64,000 bases of DNA from Cucumis sativus (Eukaryota; Streptophyta; Magnoliopsida; Cucurbitales; Cucurbitaceae): NCBI RefSeq assembly GCF_000004075.3, contig NW_022279559.1, positions 346,026 through 410,025 of the forward strand, in the 5' to 3' direction. A program made the position numbers and the translations under genes. The notes below the pieces were generated by a model that was not told the origin of the DNA, did no database searches, and saw only the letters and a list, made by a program, of their open reading frames with translations. Shown piece after piece: positions 1 to 11,668 of this stretch; position 1 is the first letter of the stretch; every line of letters starts with the position of its first letter.

Positions 1-678
1 CCGCTGTGTGGAAATCTTTTGCTCATCAAATATCTCAACGTCCCCTTAACATCATCAGTGTCCTCTTTTGAAAGTGGGAAATGCAAAAGTACTTGCAAGA
101 TACCAGCCAGGCCGTTGGCTGCACCATAATATCTCGTCCCATGCCATCTGAACATCAAAGGGCAGTCTGGGTTGTCGGATGCACCCGCCCTGCCACCCGC
201 TAAAACAGCATCAACTACGGACATGAGAAGATCATGAGGTATTCTCTGCTCTCCAAGATGCTTATTAATGAATAAGGCAGCCCATAAGAACCCAGCTCGC
301 CCATACAGGAGATCATATGACATTCCAAAACCTCCTTCTTCAGGTCCAATAGGGAGTGCTTTCTCTTCTGCTGCCTGTTATAAAAGGTTATAGGACATTT
401 TAAGACACTCTCGTACCTTATATTTGTTTCTTTTTCTCTCGTTTTAGTTATAAGCATAGATTTAGCTACACTCTTCTTTCTTGTACTCCAAAGTTTCACA
501 TGAAATATAAAATAAAATATCAAGAGTAATTTTGTCTTCTTCAGCTTTAATTTTGATATGCATATACGCAAACCACCAAAGACGGTAAACATGGAGAGCA
601 CTTGTTTTGAAACATCATAAACAGTAAATAAGAAACTGAGAATCCAATGGATTGCCATTTTATGCCTAGGCTTCTTAA

Positions 679-709
<31 letters not shown>

Positions 710-3700
710 TAGTAATTGTGAAGTGTTTTTTTGTTTTAACCAAATTCTTGGTGGTACCTTTTTAAGATTTTTACCTTTTATCTTTAGAGTTCAAACACTT
801 TTAGATATCCATCGTCTGTTTGAAAATTGTATTTTCATTCTCTGTTCAACTCAGTTTCTTGTTCAGACTTCTTGAATTCTTAAAGCTTATATATGGAGCT
901 GATTAAGAATTCAGTTACACGTAATTTCTGAATAAACATCGTCTACAAGCTATCGAAACTTATTTCCTACCCCAAACTTGCCAAGAATGATAAATTACTC
1001 CTTTACCGATTTGCTGTGGCTCAGTACAACTGTGTTAATAGGTGACATATGGGAGGTTTTTTAAAAGATTTTTACTAGGGGTGAACAAGAAAACCGCCCA
1101 AACCGAAATAATTGTCAAAACCAAACCTTACTCGCAATTTTCAGGTGTCCAACTAATATCCACTGGTTATAAACAAAACATGTCAATTTAATGCAGTGCC
1201 AATTTCCAGTGAGAGTTGGCTCGGTGGTGCTAAATTTTCAGATACTACCTATTGGTGTTAGGGAATTAAAGTAGCTGAATATATTTAGGCATATTACATC
1301 TTCGACCAAGAAGTTTGAGATTTAAACTAAACCAAATGTTCCAAGTGGTTTTAATCTTGTTGGTATAGCGCTGATGAGACATGCAAGATCTTAAACAACA
1401 CAATGTTCCAGATATGCAACTCCATATCTGGAACAGGTCTCCTACGTGACAATGTTCAAAGGACCAAAGAACGAGAAGTTTGGATAAGAAAAAAAAAAGG
1501 AAAGGAAAGAAGAAGAAAATAGGCAGGCAGTGTGAAGGAGAGTGAAAAGAGAAAAAGGAAAACATATATAAAGAAAAAAAAAATTTCCAATTTGAAGAGA
1601 ACAATAATTGATATATCTTTCCTAAACAACTTTAAAAAAATATTTAACTGATATCAGCCCAAGAGAGCATAACTCAACTGACATAACCACAAAGTTTGTG
1701 GTTTGAATCCCCCACCTATAGTACTTGAAAAGAAAATATGTTTAGTAAGTCAACTTCAAGAACTAACCAAGACCAAAAAAGTTCAAATATCAAGTTTAAA
1801 AACTAATGATCCAAATGCAACCAAATATAAACCTAGGCCTGCATACCGAGAAATATAACTTTATTTATTTATATGAGAGAAAAATGTAACTTCATAATTT
1901 TAACATATAATTAGACCAGCAAAAGTGGAGACCAGACCTTAAGAAAAAGATTGAAGAAGAAGTCAAGCTTTTGAGGGTCCCTCATGTAATGAGATACCAC
2001 GGCGCCAAGAGCATAAACTCCTCCTCTACCACAAAGAAAAGTCAAGTGCCTGCCCATACCAAAGTAACAAAATATTCAATTATTTCACATCAAACTCTTC
2101 CAAGAACTATATGGTCCACATTCTTTCCAAGTGATATATTAACTAAAAAGAACATATGCCTAAAACCAATAATTTCTCCTTTTAAAAAGGAAACAACAAC
2201 AATAATAAATAAGCATTAACTTCTATCCCATACTTCCAATACCTATTTTCTTTTCTTTATTTATTTCTTTTAGCAAAACAGTTACTAATTACCCATCATC
2301 TCTCAGATGTCAGGAAGGTAATATCTTCATGAAAAATTATCGCGTACAATTTTATTGATTTTGTATTTATAAGTCCTTATACCTCTGCAATGTGAAACTT
2401 TAAGGTTCCATTAGAAACAAAATCCAAAGGTACATATAATAGACCAATTATCAAAAGGACTTAAAGTTTTGAAAGGACTTATTATGCTTCAAATACCTAC
2501 TAAATACTTTTGAAAGCTTACGAACTAAACTAAGAACTTAACCGGGAGGTTAATACTATAAATTTCATCATTATATTTTTTAAGAAATGAAGATTATGAA
2601 AACAAAATTCATAAGAACTGCCCCACCTTATATAATATCATGTCTCAAAATACGATTTTATTTCACTCATTAATCATTCAACAAAATTTCGCCAAAAACA
2701 GAAAGAAATCATGAGAAAAAAGAAGACTACTTTTTAGTAGTACACTTTCTGCTTTTCAAAGTGGGTTTGAGGAGCAGATAATTTAAAATCAAGGGGAAAA
2801 ATAATTCCAGAGGCCTGGTCATGAGATATTTTTTATATGACAAAAGAAGTTTGTCTCTTTTGAAATTTTTCTGAAAACTCAATATTTGTGGCACTCGTTT
2901 TTTTGCTCTATTTTATTATATGATGATTTTTATTATTTTAATCACAAACAGGTCTAACTGGGTCCAGAAGCTTTGTGGAAATATTAAAAAAAAATTATCT
3001 AATCACATATTCCGTTGCTATCTGAGTTTTCTTTTTTTAATTACTTTATATATTTTTTTGGAACAATTTTATTAGTTAGTACAAACGGAGAGAATTTTAA
3101 AGAAAGATGATTTTACTTTATCGGAAAAACTCACTCTTCATTGCTAGCCAAGAGGTGTCATCGCTTGATGGGAAAACTAAAAGATAATGCATTGACACAT
3201 GACAATTCATGGTTGGCCCAGGTGTAAAAATGCAAGAACAACTCCATAATAAATTGGAGCCAAATTGTACCACAAAAACTAACCCTTATACTAAAAAAAT
3301 CAAAAAGTTCAATGGTCGATAGTAGATCTAACAATTTTATGGAAGGGCTGTACAGAATTGAGAAAGTTAACTAAGTAATAACATCCAAATCCTATAAAAC
3401 ACTGCAAAATCCTATTATAATCAGATTTTTTTAAAAGTAAAAATGGATTTAAAATCACTTTGAATTTTCAAAAAAAAAAAAAAAAAAAACCATTTCCTAT
3501 GAAATTCATTTTAGATTATCAAAGGAAAAACTAAATTTAGGTAAAACGAAAAACTGGAAACAAAAACTTGAATTTTGGACGTCTATTTTATGAACTTCAC
3601 GTTTTAAATTTTATGATTGGAAAGGCAACAAACCAAATAAATCATATCATTGGATAGAGAAAGGGAAAGCAAAAGTCACATGATCACCTGTGAGAGGCAC

Positions 3701-4124
3701 GTGCTAGAACCGTACATTTATCTACAATATCAGAACACAATACCAAGTCCTGGTGGTTTCCGGTGGCCTCGTACGATCTCAGGCAAGTTACCGCCGTCCC
3801 AAGTAAGCCGTTATACACCGTCGGATCAACTCCAATATCCGCGTTACCTCTCTGTTTCCAAGTAAGCTCCACAACCTAACAAAATTTCAACAGCAGAGAG
3901 AAAAAAAACCAGTGTAATCAACACCGTTTCCATGAACGCTTGGGAGCTCGAGAAAAGAAAAAAAAGGTAAAACAAACCTGATTCTTGAAAGAGACGGCTG
4001 CAGAGAGAAAGGTTTGAGAAGGAAGAAGAATAGTGTTGGGTGGAATAATCTGGATTATTCCTCCTCCTCCACCACCTTCTTCTCGATCTTCCTGAGATGA
4101 AGCGAGGTGGAGGAGGGAAGACAT
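1..4124 (-). CDS. GCL1: GCR2-like (LanC-like) protein, 5' part, 3' end beyond the window
   Basis: Four exons are visible on the minus strand: 4124-3978 (49 codons), 3875-3688, 2049-1938 and 374 to beyond base 1. All junctions are GT-AG with matching phases. The protein carries LanC-family blocks: DPTVYNGLLGTAVTCLRSYE in exon 2, TFLCGRGGVYALGA in exon 3, and GPEEGGFGMSYDLLYGRAGF followed by FRWHGTRYYGAANGLAG in exon 4. Plant LanC-like proteins are soluble relatives of bacterial lanthionine cyclases and mammalian LanCL; GCR2 was once proposed as an abscisic acid receptor, which is disputed. The C-terminal zinc ligands of the family lie off the left edge, so activity cannot be judged. An Asn (residue about 236) occupies the place of the His in the GAAHG motif that I expect for LanC proteins. 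Assignment to the GCL1 clade rather than GCR2/GCL2 rests on gene neighbours and is less sure than the family call. Confidence 0.88.
375..1937 (-). other. Large intron 3 of the LanC-like gene
   Basis: This intron separates exon 3 (ending in an AAG|GT donor at 1938) from exon 4 (TTATAACAG acceptor at 375). It holds a short TAA/ATA microsatellite near 680-712 and a tRNA-like repeat remnant near 1660-1725. No conserved open reading frame is visible inside it. Confidence 0.7.
1660..1725 (+). repeat. SINE-like (tRNA-derived) repeat remnant
   Basis: The stretch contains AGCATAACTCAACTGACATAA followed about 12 bases later by GGTTTGAATCCCCCACC, the spacing and sequence of polymerase III A- and B-box-like motifs. 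Related copies lie at about 24820-24900 and 28425-28485 on the opposite strand. It does not fold as a complete tRNA gene. Confidence 0.4.
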
Positions 4125-4956
4125 TAGTGTAAGAAGAAGGAATTGAAATGAAATCTGGAGAGGGAGGGAGAGGGTAGTGAGTTGTGTTTTGGAGTGATGG
4201 TGTTAAAAGGGAAAATCAATGGCGGTTGGGGAGAGCATAAACGGTGGGTCGGGATTGCAAGTGTGAAACACGCGCTTTTACGAATAATAAATTGAATTAT
4301 TATTTCCGTAGACACACGCGAATGACGTTTGTTGTTTTAGTTTTTCTAAAAGAAAGAAAGAAAATAAACAAATTATAATTATAATTTTCGAAAAGCAAAG
4401 AAACAACGTGGGGAGCTCTCTTTATTGTAATCGATGGTGTTATTGAACAATGGTGTACTACAAATACAGTATTCATGAGTTGAGTTGAAAGATTTTTAGG
4501 TTCAACTTGCTTGCTTGGACACTAAATTTTGTGGATCAAAATAATATTTATTAAAACATAAATAGAATTAAACTCGATTGTTTCTTACAAATTTTATTGA
4601 GTTTGGTTGGATCAAGTTACTCGATTATTTATTTAAATTTTAGTTTTAGAAAAAAATTGATTTTAAATTTATTTTCGAACAGTTAAAAAACTATATTTAG
4701 GAGTTTTTGGATAAATATTAATGGAATTAAATAATATTTAAGTTTGGATTTGAATTTGGGTTATTTTAGTGAACTATCAATCCAATCTGTAAGATTTTTG
4801 TTTATTTGAACCAAATCTAATCTAGATGAGTCAATAACCTAATCCCAACTACACATAATGCATTGGATCTTTTCTGATTATTGAATTTTTTGAACACCTT
4901 TAATGTCTTGGACTATTAAGCACATAATATTGTGCCTTATGCCTTTTTTTATTTAC

Positions 4957-5055
4957 GTTAAAGGAATCATACAACAAAAAAGATCAAACTAAGGAATTAC
5001 ATTAATGTTAAAGGAATCATACAACAAAAAGATCAAATTAAGGAATTACATTAAA
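4957..5055. repeat. 50-bp tandem direct duplication (two units)
   Basis: The unit beginning TTAAAGGAATCATACAAC occurs at 4958 and again at 5008, each followed by AAGATCAAA and AAGGAATTACATTAA. The copies differ at only a few positions. It lies between genes, upstream of the LanC-like gene start. Confidence 0.85.
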
Positions 5056-7362
5056 AGGCACACGTGAAACAAAAACTACCTAGGATAAGGAGAGTAAAGA
5101 AGAGAATCACCTAATACTTTATACACCAAAGAGTATGCTAGAACATTATTAGAATAATACCAGCATCACCTCACCTAACTTAATCGTATTTGACTTTTTT
5201 GTTTCGTTAACGAAAGAAAAAACTACAATGAGTTACAAAGAGACATCATTCACTGTATTAATAACCTCTAAACAATTTGATTCCATAACGAGAAGTTGAA
5301 CATTAATAGAGTCAATATACAATCAAAATTTTTACAAATAGCTATCACTTCGAGCATCTTGACTTAATTGTATCCGAATAAAATTTAGATTAGCTATATG
5401 AATACGACCCTAACATACTTACAACACGCATGCAACCCAACTAAACTCGCTAATTCAATCAACAAGTCTTATTTTGATTAAAATTTATAGTTAAACAAAA
5501 TCAATAAAAAAAAACTTTTTTAAAAGAATTAAACATTAAATGAAACCAATAAATTAAGATTCTCTTTTTTAAAAAAATATTTTTCTATAAAAGCCGTATT
5601 TATATGCTTAAATTCCAAAAATCAAATAATTTCTTTCTGCCATGACTGCTCATTTATGTTCATATTGGAATTAAATTTATAAATAAAGTTAATTTTGTAC
5701 ATAGGACCCACACGTACTCCTATGCACATAAAGAATGGATAAATACCACAAAAAAATATAAATGTACGTCTAGGAAAATGAAAGCAAAGTATATATATAT
5801 AAAAAATATCAAGCATATAATATATACTCCGTAAGCTTAACACTTTCAAGAATCTTAAAAAATTGAATATTACAAAGTTTAAATAAAAAAGTGTTTTAAG
5901 TAAGAAAAAGAAAAAGAAAAGGTTTAAGATGCTTTTTATGGGTTTGGATTGAATTTCTAGTTGAAAAATTGTTAAGGTTTATCCAAACCCCTTCAAAGTG
6001 AACCATGTGTGTTACCAAACATATTCATTAAGTTAAATTATTAATCTATGAACCTTTAGATTACCAAACTAAGCTAAGCTCAGGGATTATTAACATAATC
6101 CTTTATCCTCAAGGTGTGTGACAAAAAATAAAAAAACAAACAAATAAATAAAAAGGAGGTGTGATTCCATATTCTTCAAACTTAGGCATATTTACAAAGA
6201 AATAATTAGTCAGATAAACTATGTTTCAATTTTTATTTCACAAATGTTAAAATTACAGCTAATAAACACAACTAACACATCGAATAAATCAATTATGATT
6301 GAACTAAACTTATTTAGTCTATAAACCACTATATTTATTTGTTGCTAGATCTTTAGTTTGATCAACCATCTATTTAACAACACTCCCATATATGAAGATG
6401 AGTTAATTTCAAAAGATGAAACTATGTTTTTGTCGACTGGATCAACCTTAAAGACGTCAAGCATCAGTTTCTAAGGCTGGTGGTACAATTATGTTACCAA
6501 AAATTAGAGGAGCCATCTAACAAGTCTTTAGCATTTCCAATTCCTCTCACCACCAATTCTTTTATTAGTTCAACAAGTAGAGGCGACGATTCAACTCTTT
6601 TTGACCCTTTGGTCGATTGGTTGTGTTAAAACTAGTTAAACTAGGCTCGAATTGGCTTCCGGAACTGTTCTTTCTTCTTTATCATTGGTTCCTGCGTTTT
6701 GGTTCCGTCACTTCCAATATAGGTGGTTGTGAGGCTGTCTACATCCTTCATTTCATAATCAACCAAAACTTGACTCTAAATTCGCCTAAATCTACACTAT
6801 GACTGTCAGACAATACAAATTCTTCATTATGTTATGAATATTCCAAAATTCCATACATACCATTGCTGAAAAAGGCTCAAGTCCTCTTCATATCTCCAGC
6901 ATTCTTATCCAGCTTTATAACTACCAAATAAAAATTTTTTGAAAACAGCAGCCACAAGAATCAAGATCACAAGTACAGAAACAATCCACCTTACTGTGTA
7001 GAAATTCCACTTCAGTCTCGTTTCATCAACAAAATCCTTTGTGACACACCTGTATCGTCAAAGTTATACCAAGAATTTATTATATTATTGTTGTGCTTAT
7101 TGCTCTTAGAATATCTAAGTGCTTTCTAGATCCAATCATCCAAATATGAGTTTTTTACATATCTAAAATGTAGTCAGCAAGCAAAATAAGAAAAGATAGC
7201 ATTATTCGTTCAAACTAAGAAACGTCCCTACCAGAGGTTGGCAGCATATATCAAAACCCTTCTATTTTTTAAGTGAATCCTCAACCCTTCTTTTTATCTA
7301 CTACTTCCTAACTTCCCATATAAGGGATTGTCTTTTGGGTTGGTTAAAAAGAAGGGTCGTGG

Positions 7363-7365
<3 letters not shown>

Positions 7366-7401
<36 letters not shown>
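7366..7401. repeat. (TA)n microsatellite
   Basis: About eighteen uninterrupted TA units in the 3' flank of the coiled-coil gene. Likely length-polymorphic. Confidence 0.9.
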
Positions 7402-7404
<3 letters not shown>

Positions 7405-7671
7405 ATCCCTGCTAGAATCCTTGTTTACCAGTGAAAGCTACATGACCAACACCATAACCACCAGCCGTGAAGTGCTACAATTCCGTTAAATTTTGTCCAC
7501 TTCGGTTTTAGTGAAAACTTAAGCCTAATAAGTTTTGAATGCTCCTTACAGATATTAATTAATTATTTACTTCTTTCAGTTATAAGCTTAAGGAAGAGTC
7601 AGGTTTTAGATCAAAATCACAAGAAAAAGTGAATAATTAATGAATGGAAATTTTTTAATGAAGATCCTAAC

Positions 7672-9610
7672 TCAGATTTCATAAGCTTCCAGTTCTTTTG
7701 ATTCCACATTGGCTGAATTTTGTCCATCAATTCTTGTCTGTTCTTGATCCCGCGTTTGTTTGCTTTCCATGAGTTTCCTTTTTTCTCCCATAGCAACAAT
7801 CAGTTCCAGTTGCTTTTGTTGCTGTTCCTACACATTAACTCATTACAGCAAGTTCCATCAGTTTTTAACAAACAATGAAATCTTAATAAAATCACCGTCT
7901 TTCTATATAAAGCTAACTTCAGGATCACAAGGGGAAAAAAAAAAAAGAGTACCACAAGAGCATAAAGATGTATCAGAAGATTCTGTAATCAAACAAGTTC
8001 AACAAAATCAAGAATTCCACAAATCATAGAAGCCTGTCTACAATTGCCTATAAATTGTGAAAACAGCCTTCATCCCCTCTCAAACATCCATCCAATAAAC
8101 AGCACATAGAGGGTGTTAATTTAAATTGTGAAAACAGCCTTCATCCCTCTCAAACATCCATCCAATAAACAGCACATAGAGGGTATTAATTTGAAAATAA
8201 TTAAAGAGTTCTGTTTATCAGTTATAATAATCATTTTAAATTTTACCTGCATGGCTAGCAAGACTTTTTGCATCTCAAGGAATTCTTTTTCAAGAATATC
8301 TTCTTGCACAGCCAAAGTTCGAGTGTCCTCAGAATTTATTTGAGCTAAAACTGCAGTCTTTAATAGCATGCAAATGATTAGAGGTTTGTGGAAAATAGTG
8401 GGTTAAAAGTCAGATTTCACACTCAATCTTAAAGAAATGAACACACACAAAAAACAAAATAACAACAAAACATCCGCTCAAAGTTTCATAGAAGTTGGGC
8501 ACAGCGACTGTTGGAAGCATGTGAACTCATAAAAAGTAATCAAATAAAACTTACTTGAGAAATGAGAGGAAACGAAATCAATTGTATTGAAAATTTTCAA
8601 CATACTACAAACTTAGTTCACCACTTTCTTTTAAACTGTCTTTTGTTTTCTTGTTCTTCACATAATTGCATCAAACCCAACAAAGAAACCCTACAATTTT
8701 TAGGGAGCACAATGAAAAATCTAAACCATACAATAATTCCCATCCCATGTATCAATATACATTGACCTACATTTGTTTTATATTGCCTACAACAATGTGA
8801 AGTTTGGGGTTTGAACCCCAACCCCAAGGAAAAGAGCAAGTGTTAACAAGTGAATTATGCTTCATGTTGGCTACATATATCCACAATTAATCATCTTAAA
8901 AGACTTGTTTTTTGGTGGACTAGATTTTTGTATGCCCTAGTATTCTTTCATGATTTTTATCTTACAAAACTATACACACATACACTTGATTAAATGTTCG
9001 CTCGTGTACATGTATAATGTATCAAGAGTAAAAACATGTTTTAATTTTCAACAACAAATAGACGAGCTCATACATCAATTTCCATCTCTCATCCTACATA
9101 TTGTTACCTCAGTTTCTCGAATTCTGCTTACAACCCACAGAAATTCAGCATGATTATGGAAATGCTGAATGCATTTCAGGTTTAGATAAACAAAAAATGG
9201 CTATACATATCATGTTCTCTTCAAGGAGACTGGATTGAAAAGGTTTAAACCCGAAGGAGAATAAAACCAACTCAATTCATCTTTCATGAACATGTTGCAA
9301 GTATCAAAACAGATCATAGACAAAAAAGAGAGAGATAATAATACCTCGGCAATTGGATCCTTCAGTGTTTTTCGTGTAACCATATATCTTATGCCCAACT
9401 TCTCAAGCTTCCGAGACAAACCCCGAATCACAATCATCAAGCTCTTTAAATCCTCCTCCAATTTCTCAAACCTATCCAACAAATTCACCTTCAACCCATC
9501 ACTCGTTTTCCCCCAACTTATTCGTCTCCATTGCAACCTTCGAATCCACGAGTTAAGAACAACCGTAGCCACCAGCAGAGGAAACCCCACACTAAACCCC
9601 TATCACCCAT
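7672..9610 (-). CDS. Small membrane-anchored coiled-coil protein of unknown function; frame broken once in exon 1
   Basis: Three exons: 9610-9345, 8357-8247 and 7827-7672 (stop TGA at 7674-7672), joined by GT-AG introns in phase 0. After an N-terminal MGDRGLVWG, a hydrophobic segment (LLVATVVLNSWI) is followed by basic residues and heptad-rich helix: LLDRFEKLEEDLKS, RKLEKLGIRYMVTRK, DPIAE, AVQEDILEKEFLEMQKVLL and EQQQKQLELIVAMGEKRKL. The likely product is about 177 residues with one membrane anchor and a coiled coil. The ATG frame and the downstream frame of exon 1 agree only if one G is added to the run at 9585-9588 (CCCC on the plus strand); exon 1 is then 267 bases, a multiple of three, as its phase-0 donor requires. 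A second ATG lies six bases upstream at 9616. An alternative model with an extra 5' exon from 9987 is listed among the rejected items. I recognise it as a conserved plant protein but know no function. Confidence 0.7.
8051..8191. repeat. 71/70-bp tandem duplication inside an intron
   Basis: Two adjacent units begin TAAATTGTGAAAACAGCC at 8051 and 8122 and both run to AGCACATAGAGGGT. They differ by one base in a C run (four versus three) and a few substitutions. The repeat lies wholly within intron 2 of the coiled-coil gene, immediately downstream of its second exon. Confidence 0.9.
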
Positions 9611-9987
9611 CAACATCAAAATCCCCTTTTTCGAACTAGAACCCACGAAATTCAAAACAAAAACAACCAAGAAAACAGCAGAAGAGAAGAGAAAAATGAA
9701 TTCCGAAAGCAAAAGAACCGATTCTAAATTGAAATCGCCACTCCGTGCATTGTCTTCGGATTCGTAAACTCCAATGCCGTAATGGCAATAAATCGGTGGC
9801 GGGAAGTTGAATTGTTATGAGTGGTCAGTAACTTATGTGCATGAAAGTGGAAACGATTGAGGCTTTGGAGGGATAAAGATGAAAATGAGGGACAGAAGTG
9901 ATTGTTGTTTCTGGGAAGGGAGTTGGTGAAGGAACAAAGCTTCAGACGGTTGGAACATCTGAAGAGATTTTGAGAAGGCAGTAACAT

Positions 9988-11668
9988 TTGTAGAGAAATA
10001 GAGAGAAGAATTTGAGTTTGTTGAAGAGATTCCAAAGCTTCTTCTGAAGAACAAAGATAGATTAGAGCATCGTTACCATCAATGGAGAATTTTGGTGATT
10101 CAGGCGCTTATAGCAAAACACAGGAACGATTTTGAAGCATCTGAGGAAACGAGAATATCGAAGCTATCATCAGATTATCTATTTGAATAACTAAAGTATG
10201 CTAAAATGAGCATGACTCTATCGAATTTGAAAGCAAGGTGTTTAATCTTTCGTTCAATATATTATCCAATTTTATATATTAAAGTTGCATGATCAACAAA
10301 ATGTCTCTAATTTTCCTAACAAAGTCATTTAATTATTAATTGGAGTAAGTTCAAGTTATATCAAATTTCCCCATCTTCAGCTTCATCAATTGGCTTGTGA
10401 GTTTAACAATTTGTTCAAATTTTACCTTATGCATTTTTTATAAGTTTTAAATTTACTCACTTTTTGTTCGAGTGATTTGGAAAAGGGGTAGTTTAAAAAA
10501 AAATAGGAAAAAATGGATGAAATTTGAAGGTGAAGTTGCGCGGCTGTGAAGGAAACGTTGATGAAAGATTGAAGAAATATATTAGGGAGTTTTCTTTTGT
10601 TACAAGTAAATTTACAAGCTAAGTTTTACGGAAGAAAAAAAGAGAAGGATCGCGGAAAGTAAAGGAACTCTCCCTTGTCAAATCAACTCTCTTGTAACTA
10701 TTAAATTTCTTTCTCTTGTCACGTCTATTAAATACATTCTGATTTCTTTTGCTTTTTTGAGTCTCTTCTTCCACCTTACTAACTTTTCAAGAGAAGCATT
10801 CTAATCAAGCCAAAATTTTAGCTAAATAGTTTTCAAATCATCCATCTTTCTCAATTTTTTTTTAATCCTACCCTTTTCCAAATCACCCCCTCCTTCCTAG
10901 ACCATACCCCCAACTTCTTTTTAAAACTCCCTCATTTTTAGTTTGTATTACCAAAGGAGTTTGAATGTGGAAGAGAGAGAAGTGTAAAAGCAAGACCAAA
11001 AACTAAAATGCAACACTAGACAGACAAAAGATAGTGATTTAAGAGAAAATAAATGGAGGAAGAGATTTCATTTTGCGGACAAGAGATTCCAAAATAGATA
11101 AAAAGGTAAGTATATGATCAATTAGCGAAGTCCTAAAACAGAGCATCATCACCCAATTTAGATCAAATTATCTTTTTTCCATGAATTTTCTCGATGAAAA
11201 TGTAGCAGTGTACTCTATAATTGAACCATAATTTTTTTTAATATCGTTGAGTTTATGCAATTTAGTAGAAGCAACGATAACCTAACTTTTTTTCCAGCAA
11301 TTATTGAGAAGAATCATTATCAAACGCAAGCACCCATTTGAATCGACTTTTTGGTGTTTATAAACTTTTTTTTTTTAGCATTTACAAACATTTTTTTTCA
11401 CATATAAACACTAAAAGGTTAATTAAAACGCCCCCTTAAAACTGGACAGCATCAGTGTATTATGAACGAGTAATTAGGCAAAAATATATATATATATACT
11501 TATTGAAACGGCAAAGTAATTTATATCCAAGATAACAAAAGCAATAGACAGATAACAATATAACATGAATATAGACATATATCCTTTCTCTATTCTCTCG
11601 AGGATCAAAAGCAACTGCCAACTCTTTCAGGACAAACTTATTAAACCTGAACAATGATGTGGCATCAT
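9988..11668. other. Gene-free stretch between the coiled-coil and PABN genes
   Basis: AT-rich sequence. The part nearest 9990-10180 is probably 5' leader or promoter of the coiled-coil gene. No coding stretch could be supported in the remainder. Confidence 0.5.

Larger units (their letters stand above)
4316..7671. other. Gene-free intergenic stretch
   Basis: AT-rich DNA between the start of the LanC-like gene and the 3' end of the coiled-coil gene. It contains a 50-bp tandem duplication at 4957-5055 and a TA microsatellite at about 7366-7401. The short open frames here have no codon structure or motif that I recognise. Confidence 0.6.

Noticed and set aside
1266..1604. 112-codon minus-strand frame with hydrophobic runs.
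   Set aside because: It lies in an intron of the LanC-like gene, comes from T-rich DNA, and has no motif.
1660..1725. Functional tRNA gene.
   Set aside because: Only A/B-box-like motifs are present; no acceptor or anticodon stem pairing could be made.
3650..3865. Plus-strand frame overlapping the LanC-like exon 2.
   Set aside because: It is the antisense shadow of a confidently identified exon.
9742..9987. Open frame starting MLLPSQNLFRCSNRLKLCSF, resembling a chloroplast transit peptide exon for the coiled-coil gene.
   Set aside because: It would need a weak GGA|GTGG donor and an acceptor at 9599; restoring one G at 9585-9588 gives a simpler gene with its own ATG. It remains possible.
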